This document shows positions 8,181 through 14,893 of a stretch of 33,785 bases of DNA, one piece after another (positions within the stretch are counted from its first letter, which is position 1; each line of letters opens with the position of its first letter). Source of the DNA: DATAEU01 sp046724395 (GTDB taxonomy: Bacteria; Actinomycetota; UBA4738; HRBIN12). The stretch covers positions 1 to 33,785 of the forward strand of contig JBKOWM010000131.1 of the NCBI GenBank assembly GCA_046724395.1, written 5' to 3'. The translations under genes were made by a program, and so were the position numbers. Below the pieces are notes generated by a model, which was given only the letters and a program-made list of their open reading frames with translations, did not search any database and had not been told where the DNA came from.

Positions 8181-8206
8181 GCAGCGTGCTGACGAGACCC
8201 GTGCAG

Positions 8207-8488
8207 CTAACGCCGGCCGCCAGCGACCGCCGGCAGCAGCGAAACCGTGTCGCCGTCGGCGAGGGGGGTCTCGAGCGAACCGAGGTAGCGGACGTCCTCG
8301 TCGTTCACGTAGACGTTGATGAATCGGTGAAGCGCCCCGTCCTGCGAAACGACGTTCTTCGTGATGCCCGGATACTGCGACTCGAGATCCTTCAGCGCCT
8401 CGCGGAGCGTCGAGCCGTCCGCCCGGACGACCGCCTCGCCGCCCGCATGCTTTCGCAGGATCTGCGGGAGCTTGACCTTCACGGGCAT
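8207..8488 (-). CDS. cysO: CysO-type sulfur carrier protein with C-terminal Gly-Gly-Arg-Arg
   Basis: CysO is a ubiquitin-fold carrier that bears sulfur as a C-terminal thiocarboxylate and hands it to CysM. The 93-residue protein aligns with M. tuberculosis CysO along its length: PQILRKHAGG near the start, LHRFINVYVNDEDVRYL in the middle and ADGDTVSLLPAVAGG at the end. Two arginines follow the diglycine (Gly90-Gly91-Arg92-Arg93, then TAG). The carrier would need removal of this dipeptide before adenylation. ATG 8488, with GGGAG upstream, gives the family length; an earlier frame start at 8527 would overlap moeB. Confidence 0.93.
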   Translation of the reverse strand: MPVKVKLPQILRKHAGGEAVVRADGSTLREALKDLESQYPGITKNVVSQDGALHRFINVYVNDEDVRYLGSLETPLADGDTVSLLPAVAGGRR

Positions 8489-8504
8489 CTCGTTGCGTCT
8501 CCCG

Positions 8505-9362
8505 TCATCCGTTCGCCGACACGCCATGCTCGGCCTCGGGCGGCGCCTGCCCGGGAGCCAGGCCGCAGAATGCCTCGTAGTCGATGAGCTCGGTGATGGA
8601 GGGGTCCTTGCCGCAGACCGGGCAGTCCGCGTCCCAGCGCACCTTGACGATCGTGAAGTCCATCTGGAGCGCGTCGAAGATCAGGAGCCGACCGATCAGC
8701 GGATCGCCGATGTCGGTGATCAGCTTGATCGCCTCCGTCGCCTGGATGCTCCCGACGATCCCGGGCAGCACGCCGAAGACGCCGCCCTCGGCGCACGACG
8801 GAACGGTGCCCGGCGGCGGAGGCTGCGGAAACAGGCATCGGTAGCACGGCGCGTCCCGACCGGGCATGAATACGGTCGCCTGGCCGTCGAACTGGTAGAT
8901 CGAGCCGTACACGAGCGGCTTCTTGAGGAACTGCGCGGCGTCGTTCACCAGATAGCGCACGGGGAAGTTGTCCGTGCCGTCGACGATGACGTCCCACGGG
9001 TCGAGGACTTCGAAGGCGTTTCCGGAGTGCAGGACGGTGTCGTAACCGACGAACTCGATCGTCGGGTTCAGCGCGCGCAGGTGGTCGATCGCGCTCTGCA
9101 CCTTCGGCCGGCCCACGTCGGCCGTGGTGTGCAGGATCTGACGCTGCAGGTTCGACTCGTCGACCTTGTCGAAGTCGAGGATCCCGAGCGTGCCGACCCC
9201 CGCCGCCGCGAGGTACATCGCAACCGGCGAGCCGAGCCCGCCGGCGCCGATCACGAGAACCTTCGAGTCGAGGAGTTTGCGTTGTCCCTCCCCGCCGATG
9301 CCCGGCAGGATGATGTGGCGCGCGTACCGGCGGACCTGCTCCTCGGTGAACGGCGCGCTCAT
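8505..9362 (-). CDS. moeB: MoeB/ThiF-type E1-like adenylyltransferase (CysO-activating), no rhodanese domain
   Basis: The enzyme should adenylate the C-terminal glycine of CysO (and perhaps MoaD) so that sulfur can be added. In its 285 residues are the N-terminal RYARHIILPGIGGEGQ, the nucleotide loop GAGGLGSP (residues 39-46), the DGTDNF metal and ATP motif, two zinc-binding cysteine pairs (Cys173/Cys176 and Cys247/Cys250) and a candidate catalytic cysteine (Cys190 in PSCAEGGV). M. tuberculosis MoeZ carries a C-terminal rhodanese domain that brings in sulfur; this protein ends about 35 residues after the second zinc pair and has none. The ATG overlaps the mec stop (ATGA). Confidence 0.93.
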   Translation of the reverse strand: MSAPFTEEQVRRYARHIILPGIGGEGQRKLLDSKVLVIGAGGLGSPVAMYLAAAGVGTLGILDFDKVDESNLQRQILHTTADVGRPKVQSAIDHLRALNPTIEFVGYDTVLHSGNAFEVLDPWDVIVDGTDNFPVRYLVNDAAQFLKKPLVYGSIYQFDGQATVFMPGRDAPCYRCLFPQPPPPGTVPSCAEGGVFGVLPGIVGSIQATEAIKLITDIGDPLIGRLLIFDALQMDFTIVKVRWDADCPVCGKDPSITELIDYEAFCGLAPGQAPPEAEHGVSANG

Positions 9363-9757
9363 GCGATCGTCAGCTCCTCCTCGGTGATCGTCTCCTCCGC
9401 GATCCGGAACGCTCGGAGTACCGGGTCCTCGCGATCCGTCAACGACAGCAGCAGGTACAGCGAGTCGGGGTAGAAGGCCAGCCTGGTGTCAGTCTCCGAC
9501 GGAAAGGCCTCGGAGTGCGTGTGGGAGTGATAGATGCCCCACAGCTCAAGACCCTCGGCCTCCATCTCGTCGAACACGTGCAGCTGCTCCTTGGGATCCA
9601 GGCGGTACGAGGCGGGACTGGCGTCGAGGTTGCGCATCGCGTAGACGCGTACCGGAACGCCGTCCCGGGAGGCGACGAGGCCGCAGCACTCGTTCGGGAA
9701 CTCACGGAGACCGTGGTCCACCATCTCCTTGACGAGGACGCCGTCGAGCTCGGGCAT
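9359..9757 (-). CDS. mec: Mec-type JAMM metalloprotease (CysO-cysteine hydrolase)
   Basis: Mec is a zinc peptidase of the JAB1/MPN family. In M. tuberculosis it cuts cysteine from the CysO-cysteine adduct and frees the carrier. The 132-residue protein has the full JAMM set: Glu23 (PNECCGL), His77 and His79 (YHSHTH), Ser87 and Asp90 (PSETD). Length fits the family. It begins 19 bases after selD, with AGGTG upstream, and its stop overlaps moeB. Given the Arg-Arg tail on the neighbouring CysO, this protease may also mature the precursor, as QbsD does for QbsE in Pseudomonas; that second role is inferred. Confidence 0.92.
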   Translation of the reverse strand: MPELDGVLVKEMVDHGLREFPNECCGLVASRDGVPVRVYAMRNLDASPASYRLDPKEQLHVFDEMEAEGLELWGIYHSHTHSEAFPSETDTRLAFYPDSLYLLLSLTDREDPVLRAFRIAEETITEEELTIA

Positions 9758-9776
9758 GTCGCACCTGCAACAAACC

Positions 9777-10895
9777 CTACCAGCGCGGTGGTATTCCTCC
9801 GTCGACGGTTCGATCGGCCGTTTCGTCGGCGTCGCCGCGCTCGTCTACGAGCCGACCGCGGACGCGGATTGCCGGCGCACCCGGCCGCGAGCGCTCGCTC
9901 CGGCCGATCCGCCAGAACCGAACGCCGCGCAGAGACAAGGCGGTCTCGAGTCGATCCGGGCGGGTCGCAGCAATGAGCAGGCCGCCGGAGGTCTGGGCGT
10001 CGGCCAGGACGGCCTGCTCCGGCCCGGTCAGGTCGCCGAAGTCCGTCGATGGACGCGCCGCCGCGAGATTGCGCTTGGTCCCGCCGGGCACGACGTCGGA
10101 GCGCGCGAGATCCATCACACCGGGCAGGAGTCGGACCGCCGAGGCGTCGACGACGGCGGCGCAATGCGAGGCCGACGCCATGCGCTGGAGGTGTCCGAGC
10201 AACCCGAACCCGGTGACGTCGGTCGCGGCCACGGCGCCCGCCTCGAGCATCGCGTCCGATGCCGCGTCGTTCAGCGCCGTCATTGCGTCGACCGCGGCCC
10301 GGATCTGCTCCTGCGTTGCGACACCGCGCTTGATCGCAGTCGAGATCACGCCGAGCCCGAGCGGCTTGGTCAGGTACAGGTCGGCGCCCGGCTCGAGCGT
10401 CGAGTTCCGAACGATCCGGTCGGGGTCGGCGAGGCCGAGCGCGACCATGCCGTACTTGGGTTCGGGATCGGTGATCGAGTGACCGCCCGCCACCGTCACA
10501 CCGGCCTTGGAGGCGGCGTCGATGCCACCCTGCAACACTTGACCGAGCATCTCGAGCGGCAGATCGTCGACGGGCCAGTTCACGATGTTCAGCGCGAGGA
10601 ACGGCGTTCCGCCCATCGCGTAGACGTCCGACAGCGCGTTCGTCGCGGCGATGCGTCCCCAGTCGTAGGCGTCGTCGACGATCGGCGTGAAGAAGTCGAG
10701 CGTGGCGACGAGCCCCTGGCCGCTCGGGAGCCGGACGACCGCGGCGTCGTCGCCGGTATCCGCCGCCACGAGGACGTCGTCGCCGATCCCCGGGAGCGAG
10801 AGCGTCGACAGCACGCTCGCCAGTTGGTCCGGGCCGAGCTTGCAGCCGCAGCCCGCGCCGTGGCTGAAGCTCGTAAGTCTTCGGTGGTCCCGCAC
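9777..10895 (-). CDS. selD: Selenophosphate synthase
   Basis: SelD makes selenophosphate from selenide and ATP, the donor for selenocysteine and selenouridine. The sequence follows E. coli SelD closely: SHGAGCGCK (catalytic Cys16 and Lys19 counted from the GTG start), D-DAAV, TLDFFTPIVDDAYDWGRIAA, TNALSDVYAMGG, AGGHSI, TDVTGFGLLGHL and DAQTSGGLL. The active residue is cysteine, not selenocysteine. GTG 10895 is preferred over ATG 10919: the ATG would overlap the start codon of the divergent kinase, while the GTG sits six bases after TATCCT. No selA, selB, tRNA-Sec or mnmH/ybbB gene lies in the window. The C-terminus has a charged, low-complexity extension. Confidence 0.95.
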   Translation of the reverse strand: MRDHRRLTSFSHGAGCGCKLGPDQLASVLSTLSLPGIGDDVLVAADTGDDAAVVRLPSGQGLVATLDFFTPIVDDAYDWGRIAATNALSDVYAMGGTPFLALNIVNWPVDDLPLEMLGQVLQGGIDAASKAGVTVAGGHSITDPEPKYGMVALGLADPDRIVRNSTLEPGADLYLTKPLGLGVISTAIKRGVATQEQIRAAVDAMTALNDAASDAMLEAGAVAATDVTGFGLLGHLQRMASASHCAAVVDASAVRLLPGVMDLARSDVVPGGTKRNLAAARPSTDFGDLTGPEQAVLADAQTSGGLLIAATRPDRLETALSLRGVRFWRIGRSERSRPGAPAIRVRGRLVDERGDADETADRTVDGGIPPRW

Positions 10896-10901
10896 GTACC
10901 G

Positions 10902-10911
10902 AGGATACGCT
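10902..10911. promoter_or_regulatory. Overlapping divergent -10 boxes for selD and the pfkB-type kinase
   Basis: On the plus strand TACGCT (10906-10911) ends six bases before the kinase ATG at 10918. On the minus strand TATCCT (10907-10902) ends six bases before the selD GTG at 10895. The boxes share two bases, and the whole gap between start codons is 22 bases, leaving no room for leaders with Shine-Dalgarno sequences. Two leaderless promoters that cannot both be occupied at once are implied. Confidence 0.6.
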
Positions 10912-10917
10912 CCCCTC

Positions 10918-11757
10918 ATGCGGACGGCGGTCGTCGGTCACACCGAGTGGGTCGAGTTCGCACACGTCGGTCACGTGCCCGGGTCCGGCGAGATCGTGCA
11001 CTCGACGGAATGGTGGGAAGAGCCGGCCGGTGGCGGTGCCGTCGCCGCGGTTCAGCTCCACAAGCTTTCGGGCGACTGCACGTTCTACACGGCGTTCGGG
11101 CGTGACGGAACCGGTAAGCGGTCGCACCTCGAGCTCGAGTCCCTCGGGCCGCGCGTCGAGGCCGTGATCCGGCGCCGGCCGACGCGGCGGGCCGTCACCT
11201 TCATCGAGCCCACGGGGGAGCGGACGATCACCACGCTCGGGGAGCGCTTGCACCCCGAGGCCGGCGACCCCCTTCCTTGGGACGAGCTCGCGCGGATCGA
11301 CGCCGTGTACTTCACCGCCGGCGACGCCGGCGCCGTCCGAGCGGCGAGAAACGCGCGCGTCCTGGTGGCGACGCTACGCACCCTCGAAGTGCTGGCCGAT
11401 GCCGACGTTTCGTTCGACGCGGTGGTCGGCAGCGGCCGCGACCCGTCCGAACGCTACGACCCGAAGGCACTCAGGTACCGGCCCGGTCTGGTCGTGCTGA
11501 CGGACGGCGCTCGGGGCGGCGTCTTCGCGACAGCCGACGGCTCGAAGGGTCGATACGAGGCCGTCGCGCTACCGCGTCCGATCGTCGACACGTACGGGGG
11601 CGGCGACTCGTTCGCCGCGGGGCTGACGTTCGCCCTGGGCGCGGGGTTCGACGTGCGCCGCGCCCTCGACTTCGCGGCTCGCTGCGGGGCCTGGTGCGTG
11701 GCCGGGCGCGGCGCCTACGGCAACCAGCTCACCGCCGCCGACGTCACGAAGGCGTAG
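10918..11757 (+). CDS. PfkB-family carbohydrate kinase
   Basis: The 279-residue protein belongs to the ribokinase/PfkB family, which phosphorylates sugars or nucleosides with ATP. It starts directly on the first strand (MRTAVVGHTEWVEF), has the substrate-side glycine cluster AGGGAVAAVQ near residue 40 and ends with the ATP-site signature DTYGGGDSFAAGLTFAL. In that signature Asp230 is the catalytic base and GGGD replaces the usual GAGD. The family protein is often slightly longer (about 300 residues). The substrate cannot be predicted. It is divergent from selD and is followed 20 bases later by the DUF294 gene. Confidence 0.85.
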   Translation: MRTAVVGHTEWVEFAHVGHVPGSGEIVHSTEWWEEPAGGGAVAAVQLHKLSGDCTFYTAFGRDGTGKRSHLELESLGPRVEAVIRRRPTRRAVTFIEPTGERTITTLGERLHPEAGDPLPWDELARIDAVYFTAGDAGAVRAARNARVLVATLRTLEVLADADVSFDAVVGSGRDPSERYDPKALRYRPGLVVLTDGARGGVFATADGSKGRYEAVALPRPIVDTYGGGDSFAAGLTFALGAGFDVRRALDFAARCGAWCVAGRGAYGNQLTAADVTKA

Positions 11758-11765
11758 ACCTGCCG

Positions 11766-11771
11766 TACGCT
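11766..11771 (+). promoter_or_regulatory. Candidate -10 box six bases before the DUF294 gene
   Basis: TACGCT is followed by six bases and GTG 11778. It has the same sequence and spacing as the box before the upstream kinase gene. There is no clear Shine-Dalgarno sequence. Confidence 0.5.
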
Positions 11772-11777
11772 GCGGCG

Positions 11778-13619
11778 GTGGACGTCGCGGCGTTCCTCGG
11801 TCGCCATCCGCCGTTCGACTCGCTCGACGAGTCCGCCGTCGCCCGGGTAGCGGCGAGCGTCGAGATCGAGCACTTCTCGCCGGGCGAGGTCATCCTCGAG
11901 CAGGCAGGAGAGCCGTCGAGGCACCTGTTCGTGATCCGCAAGGGTGAGGTCGAGATCCTGGACGGCGGGCGCGTCATCGACCTGATGTCCACCGGCGAGG
12001 CGTTCGGGATGTGGTCGCTGCTCGGACGGTTCAGCCCGACGGCCACGGTCCGGGCGCACGGCGACACCCTTTGCTACTTGGTGGGCGCCGACGTCGCGAC
12101 CGAAGTGCTCGAGTCGCCGCCCGGCGTCGCGTTCGTGATGCGCAGCCTCCGTCGCCGGCTGGCCGCGCTCGAGAGCGATCGCGTCGCCGAGCGCGCCACC
12201 GACCCGTTTCGCATCGTCGGTTCGCTCCTGCGGCGCGAGCTCGTCACGATTGCATCGGATGCGTCCGTTGCGGACGCGGCCACGACGATGACGACCGAGC
12301 GCGTGTCGTGCCTGCTCGTCCCGGACGGCGACGGCTGGGGCATCGTGACCGATCGCGACTTCCGTACCAAGGTTCTCGCCCAGCGCCGCGACGGCGCGTC
12401 GACCCGCATCCACGAGGTGATGACGCGCCCGGCCTTGACCGTTTCGACCGACGCGATGGCCGGCGAGGTCCTGCTCGAGATGCTCGACCGGGGCTTCCAC
12501 CACTTCCCCGTCGAGCGGCCGGATGGCGTCGTGGTCGGCGTCGTTACGGACACCGATCTGATGGGCCTCGGGCGTCACACGCCCTTCGCGATGACCAGCG
12601 CCATCGAGCGCGCGTCGACGGTGGACGGGGTCTCCTCCGCGACCGCCGACCTGCCGAACGTCATTCGCACCCTCGTCGACGCGAGCTCCGACCCCGTCGA
12701 CGTCGGCCACGTCGTGGCAACGACGATCGACGCCGCGACGCGCCGCCTCGTCGAGCTCGGCATCGATCGCCTCGGCGAGCCACCGGTCCCCTGGGCCTGG
12801 CTCGCCCTCGGCAGCGAGGCGCGACAGGAGCAAGCCCTGCGAACCGACCAGGATCACGCCCTCGCGTACGACGCGCCCGAGGAGCGAGAGGACGAGCTCG
12901 ACCGGTTCTTCGGCCCGCTTGCAGCGTTCGTCACCGACGGACTCGAGGCGGCCGGGATCGCTCGGTGTGACGGCAACGTCATGGCGTCCAATCGGGCCCT
13001 CCGTCGGTCGATCGCCGGCTGGATTCGGCAGTTCGGCGAGTGGATGTCGACGCCGGGCACGGGCGGCAGCGTCCTGCTTTCCATCGCCTTCGACTACCGC
13101 CGCGTCGCCGGGCCGCTCGACGCGGATCGGCGCCTGAATGGCATCGTGACGACGGCTCCCCGATTCCCGCTCTTCCTCCGGCAACTCTGCAGGCGGGCTC
13201 TCGACGATCGGCCCCCGACCGGGTTCTTCCGGGATCTCGTCGTCGAGGCGCGCGGAGAGCACGCCGGAACGCTGGACGTGAAGCACGGGGGCATCACGAT
13301 CATCGGGAACCTTGCGCGCGCCGCCGCGATCTCACGCGGACACACGCCGAAGCGAACGATCGAGCGGTTGCGCGCCGCCGCGACGGCCGGGTCGTTGGAC
13401 GAGGATCTCGCCGACGGCCTGGAGGAGGCCTTCCGGTTCCTGTGGGAGATCCGGCTTCGGCACCAGGTCGCACAGCTCGACGCGGGTCGCGAGCCGGACG
13501 ACTTCGTCGACCCGCGTGAGATCGGCCCCGTGGCGCGACACGGTCTCAAGGAGGCCTTCAAGGTCATCGAGCGGGCTCAGCGGATGCTCGCGACGGATCT
13601 CGGCGTCACGGTGCGCTGA
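11778..13619 (+). CDS. cNMP-binding / CBS-pair / DUF294 putative nucleotidyltransferase
   Basis: The 613-residue cytoplasmic protein shows four parts in order: a cyclic-nucleotide-binding-like barrel (about 10-120, with GEVILEQAGEPSRHLFVIRKGEVEI), a CBS pair (about 150-265, with VTDRDFRTKV and VTDTDLMGL), the DUF294 nucleotidyltransferase domain (GSEARQEQALRTDQDHAL, Gly345-Ser346 and Asp357/Asp359) and a helical DUF294 C-terminal domain to the end. The GS-D-x-D pattern is that of nucleotidyltransferases of the GlnD type, so it may nucleotidylate a partner in response to adenine nucleotides; the substrate is unknown. The phosphate-binding arginine of classic cNMP sites is not obvious. GTG 11778 starts right at the first domain. 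Confidence 0.9.
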   Translation: MDVAAFLGRHPPFDSLDESAVARVAASVEIEHFSPGEVILEQAGEPSRHLFVIRKGEVEILDGGRVIDLMSTGEAFGMWSLLGRFSPTATVRAHGDTLCYLVGADVATEVLESPPGVAFVMRSLRRRLAALESDRVAERATDPFRIVGSLLRRELVTIASDASVADAATTMTTERVSCLLVPDGDGWGIVTDRDFRTKVLAQRRDGASTRIHEVMTRPALTVSTDAMAGEVLLEMLDRGFHHFPVERPDGVVVGVVTDTDLMGLGRHTPFAMTSAIERASTVDGVSSATADLPNVIRTLVDASSDPVDVGHVVATTIDAATRRLVELGIDRLGEPPVPWAWLALGSEARQEQALRTDQDHALAYDAPEEREDELDRFFGPLAAFVTDGLEAAGIARCDGNVMASNRALRRSIAGWIRQFGEWMSTPGTGGSVLLSIAFDYRRVAGPLDADRRLNGIVTTAPRFPLFLRQLCRRALDDRPPTGFFRDLVVEARGEHAGTLDVKHGGITIIGNLARAAAISRGHTPKRTIERLRAAATAGSLDEDLADGLEEAFRFLWEIRLRHQVAQLDAGREPDDFVDPREIGPVARHGLKEAFKVIERAQRMLATDLGVTVR

Positions 13620-13620
13620 G

Positions 13621-13648
13621 CCTCTCGACGCCGTCGACGGCGGAGAGC
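13621..13648. terminator. Hairpin between convergent genes, candidate bidirectional terminator
   Basis: CTCTC (13622-13626) pairs with GAGAG (13643-13647) around an inner perfect palindrome GCCGTCGACGGC (13630-13641). It lies directly after the DUF294 stop and downstream of fabI on the other strand. No T-tract follows, as is common in GC-rich actinobacteria. Confidence 0.45.
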
Positions 13649-13662
13649 CCGCGTCGATCGTG

Positions 13663-14469
13663 CTACACCCCTTCGCCGGTGGGATCCGCGACCGGCGTCG
13701 AAAGCGCCGCTCCGATCGCGTGGTAGCCGCCGTCCACGTGGACGATCTCGCCGGTGATGCCGCCGGACCACTCCGAGAGCAGGAAGACCGCCGCGCGCGC
13801 GACCGGCGTCGGATCCCCGGTGTCCCAGCCGAGCGGCGCCCGGCCCGCCCACGCATCGGCCAGGTCGTCGAACCCCGGAATCCCCTTCGCCGCCACGGTC
13901 CGCAGCGGCCCCGCCGAAACGCAGTTCACCCGGATCCGGTGGGGACCCAGGTCGCGGGCGAGGTACCGCGTCACAGCCTCCAGGCCCGCCTTCGCGACAC
14001 CCATCCAGTCGTACAGAGGCCACGCCACCTGCGCGTCGAAGTCGAGGCTCACGATGCCCGCGTCCCGGCCGTCCATGAGCGGCAACAACTCGGCGGCGAT
14101 GGCCTTGAGCGAATACGCGCTCGTTTGCAGCGCCACGCCGACGCTCTCCCAGGGCGTGTTCAGAAAGTTGCCGCCCAGCGCGTCCCGTGGCGCGAACGCG
14201 ATGGCGTGCAGGAACCCGTCGAGCCCGCCCCACCGCGCCTGCAGCTCGGCGCGGACGGCGCGCAGGTGCGCGGGGTCGTTCGCGTCCATCTCCAGAACGT
14301 CGACGGGCTGCGGCAGCCGCTTCGCGCTCTTCTCGGTCAGGCTCATCGCGCGTCCGAACGACGTCAGGACGATCTCGGCGCCCTGCTCCTGGGCGGCCTT
14401 TGCGACGGCGTAGGCGATGCTGTCACGTGTCAGCACACCGGTGATGAGCAGCCGCTTGCCTTCGAGCAC
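13663..14469 (-). CDS. fabI: Enoyl-[acyl-carrier-protein] reductase (NADH), InhA type
   Basis: FabI performs the last reduction of each fatty-acid elongation cycle. The 268-residue protein has the FabI-type nucleotide site (ITGVLTRDSIAYAVAK) and the Y-x6-K pair in YDWMGVAK (Tyr153, Lys160). A preceding S-L-D-F-D matches the G-M-D-F-D of mycobacterial InhA, including its phenylalanine (Phe144). R-V-N-C-V-S-A-G-P-L-R-T follows. It is therefore closer to InhA than to E. coli FabI. GTG 14469 is preceded by GGAGG five bases upstream, and TACCAT further up may be its -10 box. The gene is transcribed alone toward the DUF294 gene. Confidence 0.95.
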   Translation of the reverse strand: MLEGKRLLITGVLTRDSIAYAVAKAAQEQGAEIVLTSFGRAMSLTEKSAKRLPQPVDVLEMDANDPAHLRAVRAELQARWGGLDGFLHAIAFAPRDALGGNFLNTPWESVGVALQTSAYSLKAIAAELLPLMDGRDAGIVSLDFDAQVAWPLYDWMGVAKAGLEAVTRYLARDLGPHRIRVNCVSAGPLRTVAAKGIPGFDDLADAWAGRAPLGWDTGDPTPVARAAVFLLSEWSGGITGEIVHVDGGYHAIGAALSTPVADPTGEGV

Positions 14470-14497
14470 GCCGGCCTCCTGCGTCCGGAACGGCCCG

Positions 14498-14503
14498 ATG
14501 GTA
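14498..14503 (-). promoter_or_regulatory. Candidate -10 box for fabI
   Basis: TACCAT on the minus strand lies 28 bases upstream of the fabI GTG. This leaves room for a short leader that includes the GGAGG ribosome-binding site at 14479-14475. No convincing -35 box was seen. Confidence 0.35.
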
Positions 14504-14576
14504 GCGGGTCCGTCGTTCGCAGCGAACTTCGAGGCGTCGTCTAGGACGCGTCCGGCGCGAGGACGAAGCTCCGGCG

Positions 14577-14582
14577 TACGAT
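14577..14582 (+). promoter_or_regulatory. Candidate -10 box six bases before the 89-aa gene
   Basis: TACGAT is followed by GCGCCG and the GTG start at 14589, the same TANNNT-N6-start arrangement as at several other genes in the window. Confidence 0.5.
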
Positions 14583-14588
14583 GCGCCG

Positions 14589-14858
14589 GTGAAGGGAGAC
14601 CGCGTCGAGATCGTCGTGGACACGGGAAACGGCGCTCAAACGTACGAGATCGCCGCGACCAAGGCCGGGCGCCGCGTCGACGTCACGACGGGCCGCGGCG
14701 TCGTCGAGGTGTCCGAGGTCACCCGCAGCGGCCGACCGGTGCGCACCGGACGCTTCATGACGACCCGCGTGATCGCGCTCGTCGAGCACCCGTCGGACGA
14801 GGCACCGCCGTCGCGGCGCCGATCGCGTGCACTGCGGGACCAGGGCTCGCTCCTGTAG
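14589..14858 (+). CDS. Small protein of unknown function, 89 residues
   Basis: The first two thirds look like a compact beta-rich domain with alternating hydrophobics (VEIVVDTGNG, TYEIAATKAGRRVDVTTG, VVEVSEVTRSGRPVRTGRFM). The last 20 residues are basic and probably disordered. There is no signal peptide or membrane helix and no family I recognise. GTG 14589 follows a TACGAT box. It stands between fabI (divergent) and the glycosidase-like gene (convergent). Codon use is like that of its neighbours, which supports a real gene. Confidence 0.6.
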   Translation: MKGDRVEIVVDTGNGAQTYEIAATKAGRRVDVTTGRGVVEVSEVTRSGRPVRTGRFMTTRVIALVEHPSDEAPPSRRRSRALRDQGSLL

Positions 14859-14893
14859 CCGCGGGGCAGGTGAGGGACGCCGACGGCGACCGG

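Noticed and set aside
9777..10895. SelD as evidence that a selenoprotein is encoded in the window
   Set aside because: I found no gene here with an in-frame TGA at a redox position, and SelD itself uses cysteine.
9729..11105. 458-codon plus-strand open frame opposite selD
   Set aside because: Antisense to a fully conserved selD; long open frames are expected in DNA this rich in G+C.
9439..11253. 604-codon minus-strand open frame across mec, selD and the kinase
   Set aside because: The translation is Arg-rich and unlike any protein; conserved selD and mec occupy the other frames.
11715..13286. 523-codon minus-strand open frame opposite the DUF294 gene
   Set aside because: It shows no motif, and the plus strand shows four recognisable domains in order.
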